A DNA stretch of 64,000 nucleotides from Dyella sedimenti. GTDB lineage: Bacteria; Pseudomonadota; Gammaproteobacteria; Xanthomonadales; Rhodanobacteraceae. The stretch covers positions 1 through 64,000 of the forward strand of contig NZ_JAKWJO010000012.1 of NCBI RefSeq assembly GCF_022760995.1, written 5' to 3'. Numbering within the stretch: the first letter of the stretch is position 1; the number at the start of each line of letters is the position of its first letter. Under the pieces are notes generated by a model. The model saw nothing but the letters and a program-made list of their open reading frames with translations. It did not search any database and was not told the DNA's origin. Position numbers and translations under genes: made by a program. This document shows positions 16,342-25,320 of the stretch, piece by piece.

Positions 16342-19300
16342 ATGAAACGTATGTTGATCAACGCAACTCAGCGTGAAGAGTTGCGTGTGGCCATTGTCGA
16401 TGGCCAGACCCTTTACGATCTCGATATCGAAATCCCTTCCCGCGAACAGAAAAAGGCCAACATCTACAAGGGCCGCATCACTCGCGTCGAACCCTCCCTG
16501 GAAGCCTGCTTCGTCGACTACGGCGCCGAACGCCACGGCTTCCTGCCGCTGAAGGAAATCGCCCGCGAGTACTTCACGCCGGGCCTGGATCCCAACAAGG
16601 CCAACATCCGCGACCTCATCAAGGAAGGTCACGAGGTGGTCGTGCAGGTCGAGAAGGAGGAGCGCGGCAACAAGGGCGCCGCCCTCACCACCTTCATCAG
16701 CCTGGCCGGCCGCTACATGGTGCTGATGCCGAACAACCCGAAGGCGGGTGGCGTCTCGCGTCGCATCGAGGGCGAGGACCGCCAGGCCCTGAAGGAGGCC
16801 CTGGACCATCTCACCGTGCCCGACGACGTCGGCCTGATCGTGCGCACCGCCGGCCTTGGCCGCGACGCCGAGGAACTGCAATGGGACCTGGACTACCTGC
16901 TGCAGCTGTGGAAGGCCATCTCCGGCGCCGCCCAGGCCCAGAAGGCCCCGTTCCTGATCTACCAGGAATCGAAGCTGTTCATCCGCGCCCTGCGCGACTA
17001 CCTGCGCAGCGACATCGGCGAGATCCTGATCGACGAGGAGTCGCTCTACAACGATGCCCGCGAGTTCATGCAGCAGGTCATGCCCACGGCCCTGCGCAAG
17101 CTCAAGCTGTACAAGGACGACACCCCGCTGTTCTCGCGCTACCAGATCGAGACCCAGATCGAGAGCGCCTTTGACCGCCAGGTCCGCCTGCCCTCCGGCG
17201 GCTCGATCGTGATCGACCAGACCGAGGCGCTGACCGCCATCGACATCAACTCCTCGAAGGCCACCAAGGGCAGCGACATCGAGGAAACCGCGTTCAACAC
17301 CAATTGCGAGGCGGCGGTGGAGATCGCCCGCCAGCTGCGCATCCGCGATGCCGGCGGCCTGATCGTGATCGACTTCATCGACATGGACAGCCCCAAGCAC
17401 CAGCGCGAGGTGGAGGAACGCCTCAAGGACGCGCTCAAGCTGGACCGCGCCCGCGTGCAGATCGGCCGCATCAGCCGTTTCGGCCTGCTGGAGATGTCCC
17501 GCCAGCGCCTGCGCCCCAGCCTGGGCGAGGCCACCCAGATCGTCTGTCCGCGCTGCGAGGGCCACGGCCATATCCGCAGCGTGGAGTCGTTGTCTCTCTC
17601 GACGCTGCGACTGATCGAAGAGCACGCCATGAAGGACAACACCGGCCAGGTGCTGGTGCAAGCCCCGCCCAGCGTGGCCAACTTCATGCTCAACGAGAAG
17701 CGCGCCAGCGTGGTCGAGATCGAGCTGCGCAACAAGGTGCACGTCGTGATCGTGGCCGACGACAAGCTCGACACGCCGCATATCGAGATCCAGCGCATCC
17801 GCGAAGCGGACATGGGCGAGCACAGCAAGCCCAGCTACGAGCGCCTCACCGCCGTGGAGGACGCGCCGATCCCGAAGATGGGCCAGGCGCTGGGCAGCAG
17901 CGAGCAGCCCGCGGTCAGCGGCATCGTACCCGCCACCCCGGCACCGGTCCGCGAGGAAGCGGCCGCCGCGCCGGTGCCGCAACCCGCACCGACGCAGCCG
18001 CCGCGCCAGCCGCCTGCCGCCGCGCCCGCCCCCAGCGGCGGCAGCGTCCTTTCGCGCCTGTTCGGCTGGTTCCGCAGCAGCGCCGCGCCGGCGGCTCCAA
18101 CCCCGGCCGCCAAGGCCGAGCCAGCCCCGGCCCAGGCACGTGGCGGCGCCCGCCGCGATGAGCGCGGCAATCGCCAGCAGGGCCAGCCGCAGGGCGGGCG
18201 CCAGCGCCGCGAATCCGCCCAGCCGCAGGGCCAGAAAACCCAGCAGCCGCAGCCGGCCAAGGGCAATCGCCAGCGTGGCGGCAACGAGCAGGCCCAGCAG
18301 CGCCAGCCACAGGCCCAGGCCGCCAAGTCCCAGGAAACGCGCCAGCCGCAGCCGGCCAAGGCGGATGCCGCCGCCCAGCCCCAGGCGGAACGCAAGCCAC
18401 GCCAGGAACCGCGCCAGCCGCGGCCAGCCCAGGCGCCGCAGCAGCCGGCAGTTGTCGCACCGGCCAGCGAACCCGCGCAGCAGGCCGAGCGCCCGGTAAA
18501 TGCGCCAGTGGCCGAGGCCAAGGAGCCGTTGCCGGTCATTCCGGCTCCGGCCGAAGCCGTGGCGAACGCCGAAGGCGTACCCGCCGCGCAGGAAACCATC
18601 GCCGAGGGCACGCAGCAGTCCCGCCGTCGCCGCGGTCGCCGCGGCGGCCGTCGCCGTCGCCGCCATGAGGAAGCCTCCCTGGCCGGCAGCACCGAGGCCG
18701 AGGATATCGAGTCGTCGGACCTGGACGACGAGGACCGTGGCGAGGATGCCGGCACCCTCCCCGCAGAGCGGGCCAGCGTCGCCATCGCCGGCGAGGCCGC
18801 GCCTCCGGTGGCCGCCGCGCCCATCGCCGTGACGGCGGTGGCCGTCGCCGCGGCCGTCGAAACCGCCGGCACGGCGGCGAAACACATCGAGGCCCATGCC
18901 ACGACGCCCTCGCAGCCGGAGGATCAGCTCCCCGAGCAGGTGCTCAGCGCCGTGGCGCCGGCATCGTTCAACCTGCCGAGCCTACCGCCGATCCCCGAGC
19001 AAGGCGACGAGGTGGTCGAGGCAGCGGTGGTGACGATCGAAGCGGAGGTCGCCCCGCCCGTGGCCCTGGAACCGATCGCTCCCGTGCCAGTGGCCGCGGT
19101 GGACAACACGCCGGAAGCGCCCGCCCCGACGACCGTCGACGTGACGGCAAGCGCGATGCACGCGCCCGAAACACCGGTCGCCACGGCAGAGGTCACACCC
19201 GCTGTCGAAGCCAGCACGACCATCGATTTCCGTGCACACATCGACACCACTGCCCATGCGGAGCCAGTCGTGACGGAAGCGGTAACGGTTCCATCCGAAG

Positions 19301-19455
19301 CGCCCGCGTCGGCCGCGCCAGAGGCAACCCCGGCACCGGCCCAGGGCGATCTGCTCGCCCACGCCGCCCTTCCGCCACTGGCGACGCCGCCGGCCGATGA
19401 AGCCGTGGCCGAGGATCAGGCCGACACACTGAAGAAGGACGCCTCGCACGGCTGA
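16342..19455 (+). CDS. rne: Ribonuclease E
   Basis: A 1037-residue endoribonuclease, the core of the RNA degradosome and of rRNA/tRNA maturation. The N-terminal catalytic half is conserved: an S1 domain (about residues 37-120), the 5' sensor and DNase I-like regions, [10 protein letters not shown] with its catalytic Asp near 302, VIDFIDMD near 345, and the zinc-link CPRC at residues 402-405. From about residue 520 the sequence is low-complexity Pro/Ala/Gln-rich with an Arg cluster ([17 protein letters not shown]), the usual scaffold region for RNA and partner binding. The ATG at 16342 has GAGGAAAAA upstream; the frame is open further upstream but lacks homology. Confidence 0.95.
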   Translation: MKRMLINATQREELRVAIVDGQTLYDLDIEIPSREQKKANIYKGRITRVEPSLEACFVDYGAERHGFLPLKEIAREYFTPGLDPNKANIRDLIKEGHEVVVQVEKEERGNKGAALTTFISLAGRYMVLMPNNPKAGGVSRRIEGEDRQALKEALDHLTVPDDVGLIVRTAGLGRDAEELQWDLDYLLQLWKAISGAAQAQKAPFLIYQESKLFIRALRDYLRSDIGEILIDEESLYNDAREFMQQVMPTALRKLKLYKDDTPLFSRYQIETQIESAFDRQVRLPSGGSIVIDQTEALTAIDINSSKATKGSDIEETAFNTNCEAAVEIARQLRIRDAGGLIVIDFIDMDSPKHQREVEERLKDALKLDRARVQIGRISRFGLLEMSRQRLRPSLGEATQIVCPRCEGHGHIRSVESLSLSTLRLIEEHAMKDNTGQVLVQAPPSVANFMLNEKRASVVEIELRNKVHVVIVADDKLDTPHIEIQRIREADMGEHSKPSYERLTAVEDAPIPKMGQALGSSEQPAVSGIVPATPAPVREEAAAAPVPQPAPTQPPRQPPAAAPAPSGGSVLSRLFGWFRSSAAPAAPTPAAKAEPAPAQARGGARRDERGNRQQGQPQGGRQRRESAQPQGQKTQQPQPAKGNRQRGGNEQAQQRQPQAQAAKSQETRQPQPAKADAAAQPQAERKPRQEPRQPRPAQAPQQPAVVAPASEPAQQAERPVNAPVAEAKEPLPVIPAPAEAVANAEGVPAAQETIAEGTQQSRRRRGRRGGRRRRRHEEASLAGSTEAEDIESSDLDDEDRGEDAGTLPAERASVAIAGEAAPPVAAAPIAVTAVAVAAAVETAGTAAKHIEAHATTPSQPEDQLPEQVLSAVAPASFNLPSLPPIPEQGDEVVEAAVVTIEAEVAPPVALEPIAPVPVAAVDNTPEAPAPTTVDVTASAMHAPETPVATAEVTPAVEASTTIDFRAHIDTTAHAEPVVTEAVTVPSEAPASAAPEATPAPAQGDLLAHAALPPLATPPADEAVAEDQADTLKKDASHG

Positions 19456-19474
19456 CCGGCCGTACCGCATGGCG

Positions 19475-19507
19475 AAAAAAAGCCGGACCCTTGGTCCGGC
19501 TTTTTTT
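19475..19507. terminator. Bidirectional intrinsic terminator (rne / uvrY)
   Basis: Seven As, an 8-bp GC-rich stem (GCCGGACC), a 3-base loop, the complementary stem and seven Ts. The symmetric A and T runs allow termination of rne on the plus strand and of the convergent response-regulator gene on the minus strand. Confidence 0.92.
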
Positions 19508-19528
19508 ATGGCGCCATGCCCGTGGGCG

Positions 19529-20182
19529 TCAGTTGCCGACCTGGTTGTTGTGCGTGTCGAGCAGCCCATGAATGGTCATCAGGTGGGCCAGGCTGATTAC
19601 GTGGTCCACCTGCAGCTTTTCCATCAGCCGCTGCTTGTAGGTCGATACCGTCTTGGGACTGAGGTTGAGCTGCTCGCCGATCGTGGTGAGCGCCTTGCCG
19701 CGCACCAGCATCATCGCCACTTCCAGCTCGCGGCTGGACAGCGCATCGAACGGCGAGCCCTCGCCATCCAGCGTGGCCAGGACCATTTGCTGCGCTACCG
19801 CCGGGGCCAGATAGCGATGCCCGCGAGCCACCAGCCGCACGGCCTCGAGCAGTTCCCCGGCCGAACAACCCTTGGTGAGGTAGCCCAACGCCCCGGCGTC
19901 GAGCAGGCGCTTGGGAAAGCGCGCGTCGTCCACCACCGTCACGATGATGACGTGGGTTGGCAGCTTGGAACGGGATACGCGCTCGGTCAGCTCGATACCG
20001 CTCATGCCGGGCATGTGCACGTCGACCAGGGCGATATCGGGCGTCTTGGCACGGATGAGCCGGAGCCCCTCCTCGGCCGAGCCCGCTTCTCCGCTGATCT
20101 GCACGTCCGGCTGCTGCTGCAGGATCATCCTGAATCCCGTGCGCACCAGTTCGTGATCATCAATGAGTACGACCTTGATCAC
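19529..20182 (-). CDS. uvrY: Response regulator of the UvrY/GacA type
   Basis: A 217-residue regulator. The receiver domain (about 1-120) has the acidic pair Asp8/Asp9, phospho-acceptor Asp54 in ALVDVHMPG, and the conserved Lys in GYLTKGCSAG. The LuxR-type HTH (about 145-210) contains LSSRELEVAMMLVRG and LNLSPKTVSTYKQRL. Length and spacing match UvrY/GacA, which activate small RNAs that titrate CsrA/RsmA. The start is a GTG at 20182, supported by AAGGAGG seven bases away; an upstream in-frame ATG would add 24 unrelated residues. E. coli has uvrC directly after uvrY, but here rne converges with it instead. Confidence 0.88.
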   Translation of the reverse strand: MIKVVLIDDHELVRTGFRMILQQQPDVQISGEAGSAEEGLRLIRAKTPDIALVDVHMPGMSGIELTERVSRSKLPTHVIIVTVVDDARFPKRLLDAGALGYLTKGCSAGELLEAVRLVARGHRYLAPAVAQQMVLATLDGEGSPFDALSSRELEVAMMLVRGKALTTIGEQLNLSPKTVSTYKQRLMEKLQVDHVISLAHLMTIHGLLDTHNNQVGN

Positions 20183-20332
20183 CCGCCACCCTCCTTGGGC
20201 CAATAGCGTGAACATAGGCTGCGGTATGGCTTTATGCAAGCGCACCAAGTTCATTCCTGGCGCACCATCCGTGCATGCTTACTCAGCGTGAAGGCATTGC
20301 CCTACAACACCTACCGTCACACGCTTTCCCGT

Positions 20333-20575
20333 TTATTCCACGCCCGTGGACCAGTTCCGCAGGCCGGCGGCGTCGAGATCGAAATCCTCGACATGAACGG
20401 TCATCGCCCTGCGTCCATCGGTCCAAGTCTGCTCGCCGATGCGGCGCTGCACGCCTTGGATCGATACGCCATGGGACAGCGGGCAATCACCCACGCAGGT
20501 GCCCACGACATAGCCCTCGGGAAGTTCGGCCGCGACGCGGTTGTCGTAAGGCCCCAGGAATTCCACCACGCTCAT
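20333..20575 (-). CDS. Conserved-looking 80-residue protein of unknown function
   Basis: An 80-residue acidic soluble protein with no signal peptide or membrane segment. Codon use is normal for this genome, with strong G/C in third positions, so it is likely real. Two cysteines sit in GTCVGDCPLSHG (spacing CxxxC) with a nearby His, which might bind a metal. The ATG at 20575 has GGGAG upstream; the frame is open further upstream, but that would run through the tRNA-Leu gene. It starts 44 bases after tRNA-Leu on the same strand and could be cotranscribed with it. I do not recognise the family. Confidence 0.6.
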   Translation of the reverse strand: MSVVEFLGPYDNRVAAELPEGYVVGTCVGDCPLSHGVSIQGVQRRIGEQTWTDGRRAMTVHVEDFDLDAAGLRNWSTGVE

Positions 20576-20619
20576 GATCTCCCGCGACGTTCCACGTGCC
20601 CCCGAGAGCCTTTCCTTGA

Positions 20620-20706
20620 TGGTGCCCGGAGCGGGGATCGAACCCGCATAGCCTTGCGGCTGAGGGATTTTAAGTCCCTTGCGTCTACCAGTTTCGCCAT
20701 CCGGGC
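20620..20706 (-). tRNA. leuZ: tRNA-Leu (anticodon TAA)
   Basis: An 87-base class II tRNA. The acceptor stem GCCCGGA pairs with TCCGGGC, and the gene encodes its own CCA end. The anticodon loop CTTAAAA gives TAA; a long variable arm and TGCGGGTTCGATCCCCGC T arm are present. It is third in the Gly-Cys-Leu order, as in E. coli glyW-cysT-leuZ. Confidence 0.95.
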
Positions 20707-20771
20707 CGGACGCGTTCGATGCGCGCATCCTAGCATGCGGGCATCAGGCAGCCGCCGTGGTGCATGGGCGT

Positions 20772-20793
20772 AAAAAAACCCGCCGTGGGCGGG
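20772..20793 (-). terminator. Terminator after tRNA-Cys
   Basis: On the minus strand a 6-bp GC stem (20779-20784 with 20788-20793) is followed by seven Ts (20772-20778). It lies 19 bases after tRNA-Cys, so tRNA-Leu may depend on readthrough or on its own promoter. Confidence 0.8.
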
Positions 20794-20811
20794 CCGGTGG
20801 GTATTGCGCAA

Positions 20812-20885
20812 TGGAGGCCTGGGTCGGAATCGAACCGGCGTACACGGCTTTGCAGGCCGCTGCATGACCACTCTGCCACCAGGCC
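20812..20885 (-). tRNA. cysT: tRNA-Cys (anticodon GCA)
   Basis: A 74-base tRNA. The 5' GGCCTGG pairs with the 3' CCAGGCC, and CCA is encoded. The anticodon loop CTGCAAA gives GCA. The T arm has GGTTCGATTCC. It is middle of the Gly-Cys-Leu cluster. Confidence 0.95.
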
Positions 20886-20971
20886 ATTGCGCGCGAATCG
20901 TAACCCGAAAACGCGGGCCACCATTCGCCTAAAACGACAAAACCCCGGAAAGCCGAGGTTTCGCCAGGAAC

Positions 20972-21047
<76 letters not shown>

Positions 21048-21060
21048 ATCAGAGTCGGAA

Positions 21061-21088
21061 ATAGTAACAGAACCTTGGCATTTGTGAA
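21061..21088 (-). promoter_or_regulatory. Candidate promoter for the tRNA cluster
   Basis: On the minus strand, TTCACA (21083-21088) and TACTAT (21061-21066) are 16 bases apart and end 13 bases before the tRNA-Gly 5' end. Assigned by eye. Confidence 0.4.
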
Positions 21089-21293
21089 GAGCCCAGAACG
21101 ATTTTCTTGCCGGTCCCTGGCCGGCGTTCCGAGCGGTGCCCGTCATCATGCCGGCAGCCTTCACGGGAGGATCGCGGCCCGAGCGTAATCTCGCGCAGAT
21201 GCGTTTCGGCAACAGTCCGTTCTCCGGGAAACGACTGGTATCCGTGCGGCCCCGCCCTATCTTGGCGGGCAGCCAACGATTGAGGAGAGCAGC

Positions 21294-21995
21294 ATGATCG
21301 AACGTCGCCCCTTCGATGCCCTGGGCGGAGCCAACCATGGCTGGCTCGATGCCAAGCATCATTTTTCCTTCGCCAACTACTACGACGCCGCGCGCATGGG
21401 CTGGGGCGCGCTGCGCGTGTGGAACGACGACACCATCGCGCCGCAGACCGGCTTCCCGCCGCATCCCCATGGCGACATGGAGATCATCACCTATGTGCGC
21501 GAGGGCGCCATCACGCACCAGGACAGCCTGGGCAACAAGGGCCGCACGGTCGCCGGCGACGTGCAGGTGATGAGCGCGGGCACCGGCATCACCCATGCCG
21601 AGTACAACCTGGAGCCCGACACCACCCGCATCTTCCAGATCTGGATCATCCCCAACCAGCAGGGCAATCCGCCGTCGTGGGGCACCAAGCCGTTTCCGGT
21701 CGGCGATCGCTCGGGACGCTTCGTGGCGCTGGCCAGCGGCTACCCGGAGGATGGCGACGCGCTGCCGCTGCGTACCGACGCGCGCGTGCTCGGTGCCACG
21801 CTCAAGGCCGGGGAGGAAGCGAGCTACGAGCTCGATCCGCAGCGTTTTGCCTATCTGGTGCCGGCCAAGGGCAAGGTGGAGGTCAACGGCGTGACGCTTG
21901 ATGCGCGCGACGGCGCGGCCATCTGCGGCGAATCGAAGCTCACCGTTAAGGCGCTGGAATACGCCGAGCTGGTGCTGGTCGATACCTCGCCCTGA
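21294..21995 (+). CDS. Pirin family protein
   Basis: A 233-residue bicupin. The N-terminal cupin shows the pirin metal-binding pattern: His residues in FPPHPHGDMEIITYV (about residues 56-70), then ISH-like GITHAEYN with a further His and Glu. These bind iron or another divalent metal; some members (E. coli YhhW) have quercetin 2,3-dioxygenase activity, while others act as regulators. The C-terminal cupin lacks the metal residues, as usual. The ATG has GAGGAGAG upstream. It is followed by a metallo-beta-lactamase-fold gene after 81 bases. Confidence 0.88.
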   Translation: MIERRPFDALGGANHGWLDAKHHFSFANYYDAARMGWGALRVWNDDTIAPQTGFPPHPHGDMEIITYVREGAITHQDSLGNKGRTVAGDVQVMSAGTGITHAEYNLEPDTTRIFQIWIIPNQQGNPPSWGTKPFPVGDRSGRFVALASGYPEDGDALPLRTDARVLGATLKAGEEASYELDPQRFAYLVPAKGKVEVNGVTLDARDGAAICGESKLTVKALEYAELVLVDTSP

Positions 21996-22041
21996 CCGAC
22001 GCTCGACCAAGGTGGGAGTGATCCGCCGCCATGGGCTTGCT

Positions 22042-22072
22042 AACCTCGCCTGGTTCCGTTGCAGGCGAGGTT
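22042..22072 (+). promoter_or_regulatory. Hairpin covering the ribosome-binding site of the MBL gene
   Basis: A perfect 11-bp inverted repeat (22042-22052 with 22062-22072) with a 9-base loop. The right arm contains GGCGAGG, the only Shine-Dalgarno-like sequence for the ATG at 22077. Folding would hide the site, so translation may be damped or conditional. It could also end transcription weakly after pirin. Confidence 0.5.
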
Positions 22073-22076
22073 GGCG

Positions 22077-23024
22077 ATGAGCCACGGCATCCATACGATC
22101 GACACCGGTTTCGTGCGCCCGCATTTCGATGCGGCCTATCTCGTGGTGGAAAGCGGCCACGGCGCCTTCATCGACTGCGGCACCAACCATGCGGTACCGC
22201 GCATGCTCGATGCGCTGCGCCAACAGGCCATGGCGCCGGCTGACGTCGACTGGCTGATCCTTACCCACGTACATCTCGACCATGCCGGCGGCGCCGGCGA
22301 ACTGATGGCTCAACTGCCGAACGCACGGCTGCTGGTCCATCCGCGCGGCGCCCGCCACATGATCGATCCCTCGCAGTTGTGGGCCGGCGCCAGCGCCGTC
22401 TATGGCGAGTCGGTGATGGAAAAGACCTATGGACGGCTGCGCCCCGTCCCCGCCGAGCGCGTGGTGGAAGCACCGGATGGCCATACCGTCGAGCTTGCCG
22501 GCCGCCCGCTGCGCTGCCTCGATACGCCGGGGCATGCGCGCCATCACCTGAGCGTGCATGACGAACAGGCCGGCGCCTGCTTCACCGGGGATACCTTCGG
22601 GCTCTCCTACCGGGAATTCGATACGGACAAGGGGCCGTTCATCCTGCCGACGACGTCGCCGGTGCAGTTCGACCCTGTCGCCCTGCACCACTCCATCGAT
22701 CGGCTGGTCGCGCTCGAACCGCGCATCATGTACCTCACCCACTACGACGGCGTCAGCGACATCCATCGCCTTGCCGCGGACCTGCACGAGCAGATCGACG
22801 CGATGGTGGCGATCGCGCAGGCGGCCCAGCGCGATCACCAGGATGCCGCGGCACGCCACGAGGCGATGAAGTCCGCGCTGACCGACCTCTATGCCAGGCG
22901 CGCGCGGGCGCACGGATGGCAAGGCGGCCGGGACGACCTGCTAGCGCTGCTCGGCATGGACATCGAACTCAACGCGCAGGGGCTGGGCGTATGGCTGGAC
23001 CAGTTGCAGCGACGCGCGTCCTGA
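22077..23024 (+). CDS. Metallo-beta-lactamase-fold hydrolase
   Basis: A 315-residue protein. The zinc motif THVHLDHAGG (about residues 62-71) is the standard HxHxDH, followed by TPGHARHH (second His), CFTGDTFG (bridging Asp) and the final His in YLTHYDG. This is a glyoxalase II/RNase Z-like hydrolase of unassigned substrate. A helical C-terminal extension of about 90 residues follows. The ATG at 22077 (MSHGIHTID) is preferred to an in-frame TTG six codons earlier. It may be cotranscribed with pirin, though a hairpin intervenes. Confidence 0.82.
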   Translation: MSHGIHTIDTGFVRPHFDAAYLVVESGHGAFIDCGTNHAVPRMLDALRQQAMAPADVDWLILTHVHLDHAGGAGELMAQLPNARLLVHPRGARHMIDPSQLWAGASAVYGESVMEKTYGRLRPVPAERVVEAPDGHTVELAGRPLRCLDTPGHARHHLSVHDEQAGACFTGDTFGLSYREFDTDKGPFILPTTSPVQFDPVALHHSIDRLVALEPRIMYLTHYDGVSDIHRLAADLHEQIDAMVAIAQAAQRDHQDAAARHEAMKSALTDLYARRARAHGWQGGRDDLLALLGMDIELNAQGLGVWLDQLQRRAS

Positions 23025-23029
23025 GCGGT

Positions 23030-23635
23030 TCAGGCGATCGACGCCTCGATCAATTGCTCGGCCACCGCCACCAGCGAACGCGCCGGTCCCTGCCTGCCGA
23101 ACAACTGGCCCGACGCATACGTGCCTTCCAGCAATAGCAGCAGGCCATCGGCCAACACCTCCGGCGCCTTCGAGCCCATCGCCTCGCACAAGGCAACCAG
23201 GCGTGCGCGCAGCTTGCGCTTGTGCGCTTGCGCCACCTTGCGCGCGGGATGATCGTCGCCGGGATATTCCACCACGGCATTGGTCAACCCGCAGCCACGG
23301 TAGCCGGGCTGCGTGGCGCGCTGGGCGAGGCCTTCGAAGTAGGCCATCAGCTGGGCGCGCGCATCATGGGGATGGGTTTCCTTGCCTGCCTCGAACACCT
23401 TCCAGAAGGCCTGCTCGTAATCGCGCAGGTATTCGGCCGCCAGCTCGTCCTTGGACGCATAGCTGCGGTAGAGGCTGGGCTTGGTCACGCCCGCTTGCGT
23501 GACGATCTCTTCCACGCCGATGGCGCGGATACCCTGGCGATAGAAAAGCTCGCGCGCCGCGCGGCGGATGCGCTCGGCGGCCTTGGGCTTGGCCTCGGTC
23601 TGGACGGACATGGATTCGGGATTGCTGGCTGGCAT
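23030..23635 (-). CDS. TetR-family repressor
   Basis: A 201-residue regulator. The N-terminal HTH (about residues 20-65) has ARELFYRQGIRAIGVEEIVT followed by VTKPSLYRSYASKDEL, the typical TetR signature. The C-terminal ligand domain includes RGCGLTNAVVEYP, seen in many YxaF/LmrA-like members. The start at 23635 (MPASN) has no clear Shine-Dalgarno; another ATG at 23611 is possible. It is divergent from an MFS transporter, and two near-identical palindromes lie between them, so it most likely represses the transporter and itself. Confidence 0.85.
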   Translation of the reverse strand: MPASNPESMSVQTEAKPKAAERIRRAARELFYRQGIRAIGVEEIVTQAGVTKPSLYRSYASKDELAAEYLRDYEQAFWKVFEAGKETHPHDARAQLMAYFEGLAQRATQPGYRGCGLTNAVVEYPGDDHPARKVAQAHKRKLRARLVALCEAMGSKAPEVLADGLLLLLEGTYASGQLFGRQGPARSLVAVAEQLIEASIA

Positions 23636-23645
23636 GGCGGGCACG

Positions 23646-23702
23646 TTGACGATGTTACCGATCGGTACGTATGATCCGCGAACCACCCGTACCGATCGGT
23701 AA
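23646..23702 (+). promoter_or_regulatory. MFS promoter with two TetR operators
   Basis: TTGACG (23646-23651) and TATGAT (23670-23675) form a near-consensus promoter with an 18-base spacer. The palindrome GTTACCGATCGGTAC (23654-23668) fills that spacer. A second copy (GTACCGATCGGTAAC, 23688-23702) lies just past the expected start point and touches the MFS ATG. Both share the symmetric core TACCGATCGGTA. The layout is typical of autoregulated TetR/transporter pairs. Confidence 0.75.
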
Positions 23703-23703
23703 C

Positions 23704-24978
23704 ATGACTATACCCCGCACACGCCCCTTCGGCCAGAAGTACGCTTTCGTCGTCGCCGGCGTGGTGTTCCTCGCCCTGCTCGCCGCCGCAGGCGTGCGCG
23801 CGGCGCCAGGCGTGCTGATCGTGCCGCTGGAGCATGCCTTCGGCTGGAGCCGCGACACTATCTCCATGTCGGCGGCGGCGGGCATCTTCCTGTATGGCAT
23901 GGTCGGGCCGTTCGCGGCCGCGCTGATGCAGGCGGTGGGCATCCGCCGCACCCTGATCGGGGCGCTGGCGCTGATGGCCGCCTCGATCGCGGCCAGCGCC
24001 TGGATGACCCGCCCCTGGCACCTGCTGGCAAGCTGGGGCGTGCTCTCGGGCCTGGGTTCCGGCTGCGTGGCCATCGTGCTGGGCGCCACCGTGGTCAATC
24101 GCTGGTTCGTCGCCCATCGTGGCCTGATGATGGGCCTGCTGACCGCTAGCACCGCCACCGGCACCCTCGCCTTCCTGCCGGCGCTGGCGGCGATTGCCGA
24201 GCATGGCGGCTGGCGGCCGGTGGTATGGACGGTGGCCGGCGGCTGCGCCCTGCTGATTCCGCTGGCCTGGTGGTTGCTACCGGAGCACCCCGCCGACGTC
24301 GGCCTGCGCCCGTACGGCGCCACCGGCGAGGACGCGGCCGAACCGCCGCGACGCCATCTGCTCGCCATCGCGCTGGGCACGCTGGCGATGGCGGCCCGGC
24401 AGCGCACGTTCTGGTTCCTGTTCGCCACCTTCTTCATCTGCGGCTTCACCACCAATGGGCTGGTCGGCACGCATTTCATCGCGATGTGCGGCGACCATGG
24501 CATTCCCGAGGTGCGCGCGGCGGGCGTGCTGGCGATGATGGGTGCGTTCGACCTGGTCGGCACCACGATGTCGGGCTGGCTGACCGACCGCTACGACCCG
24601 CGCAAGCTCTTGTTCGTCTATTACGGGCTGCGTGGCCTGTCGCTGATCTGGCTGCCCTATTCCGATTTTTCGCTGACCAGCCTGTCGCTGTTCGGCGCCT
24701 TCTATGGGCTGGACTGGATCGCCACCGTGCCGCCCACGCTGCGCCTGGCGGCGGAAGCCTTCGGCGACCGCGACGCGCCGGTGGTGTTCGGCTGGGTGGC
24801 GGCCGGCCACCAGGTCGGCGCCGCCAGCGCCGCCTTCCTGGCCGGCGCGTTGCGCACGCAGGGCGGCAGTTACCTGGAGCCGTTCGTGATCGCCGGCGCC
24901 ACCGGGCTCATCGCTTCCGCGCTGGCGCTGATGATCCGCCGTCCCGCCATGCCGGCGCCGGTACTGATGCCCAGTTGA
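23704..24978 (+). CDS. Major facilitator superfamily transporter
   Basis: A 424-residue membrane protein with about 12 hydrophobic segments and a central charged loop near residues 200-225. It resembles the monocarboxylate/oxalate-formate-like MFS branch (N-terminal GVRAAPGVLIVPLEHAFGWS and GWLTDRYDPRK between helices 8 and 9). The substrate is not evident. The ATG at 23704 lies directly after an operator palindrome with no Shine-Dalgarno and a predicted leader of about 20 bases. The divergent TetR gene probably controls it. It ends one base before the convergent csaA stop. Confidence 0.85.
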   Translation: MTIPRTRPFGQKYAFVVAGVVFLALLAAAGVRAAPGVLIVPLEHAFGWSRDTISMSAAAGIFLYGMVGPFAAALMQAVGIRRTLIGALALMAASIAASAWMTRPWHLLASWGVLSGLGSGCVAIVLGATVVNRWFVAHRGLMMGLLTASTATGTLAFLPALAAIAEHGGWRPVVWTVAGGCALLIPLAWWLLPEHPADVGLRPYGATGEDAAEPPRRHLLAIALGTLAMAARQRTFWFLFATFFICGFTTNGLVGTHFIAMCGDHGIPEVRAAGVLAMMGAFDLVGTTMSGWLTDRYDPRKLLFVYYGLRGLSLIWLPYSDFSLTSLSLFGAFYGLDWIATVPPTLRLAAEAFGDRDAPVVFGWVAAGHQVGAASAAFLAGALRTQGGSYLEPFVIAGATGLIASALALMIRRPAMPAPVLMPS

Positions 24979-25320
24979 TTACGCCAGCCGCGTGCCGTTC
25001 GGTACCGGCCGCTCCACCGCAGTGAGCACCACGCCCTCGTCGGTGGGAAAGCCGGTGAGTAGGAATTGCGAGCGGAACGGGCCGATCTGCTTCTCGGGGA
25101 AATTGATCACGCCCACGACCTGCCGGCCGAGCAGGTCCTCTGCACGATACAGCGTGGCGACCTGCGCGCTGGTCTTTTTCTCGCCGTAGGGCCCGAAATC
25201 CACCCACACCTTCCAGGCCGGCTTGCGCGCCTCGGGGAAAGCCTCCACGCGCGTCACCGTCCCGGCGACGATCAACACCTTCTCGAAATCGGCCCAGCTG
25301 ATCTCGTTCCGCTCGCTCAT
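24979..25320 (-). CDS. csaA: CsaA-like tRNA-binding-domain protein
   Basis: A 113-residue protein made of a single EMAP/tRNA-binding OB domain. The family blocks [31 protein letters not shown] and [19 protein letters not shown] match CsaA, a small dimeric protein with export-related chaperone activity in Bacillus. The ATG at 25320 overlaps the upstream oxidoreductase stop (ATGA), so they are translationally coupled. Longer in-frame readings run through that gene and are ignored. Confidence 0.87.
   Translation of the reverse strand: MSERNEISWADFEKVLIVAGTVTRVEAFPEARKPAWKVWVDFGPYGEKKTSAQVATLYRAEDLLGRQVVGVINFPEKQIGPFRSQFLLTGFPTDEGVVLTAVERPVPNGTRLA

Noticed and set aside
16144-18897. 917-residue open frame antisense to rne
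   Set aside because: High-GC shadow frame; translation is Gly/Leu/Arg-rich low complexity without family motifs, and RNase E on the other strand is certain.
20234-20773. 179-residue plus-strand frame over the tRNA-Leu region
   Set aside because: Runs through a tRNA gene and antisense to the 80-residue ORF, so it is not a credible gene.
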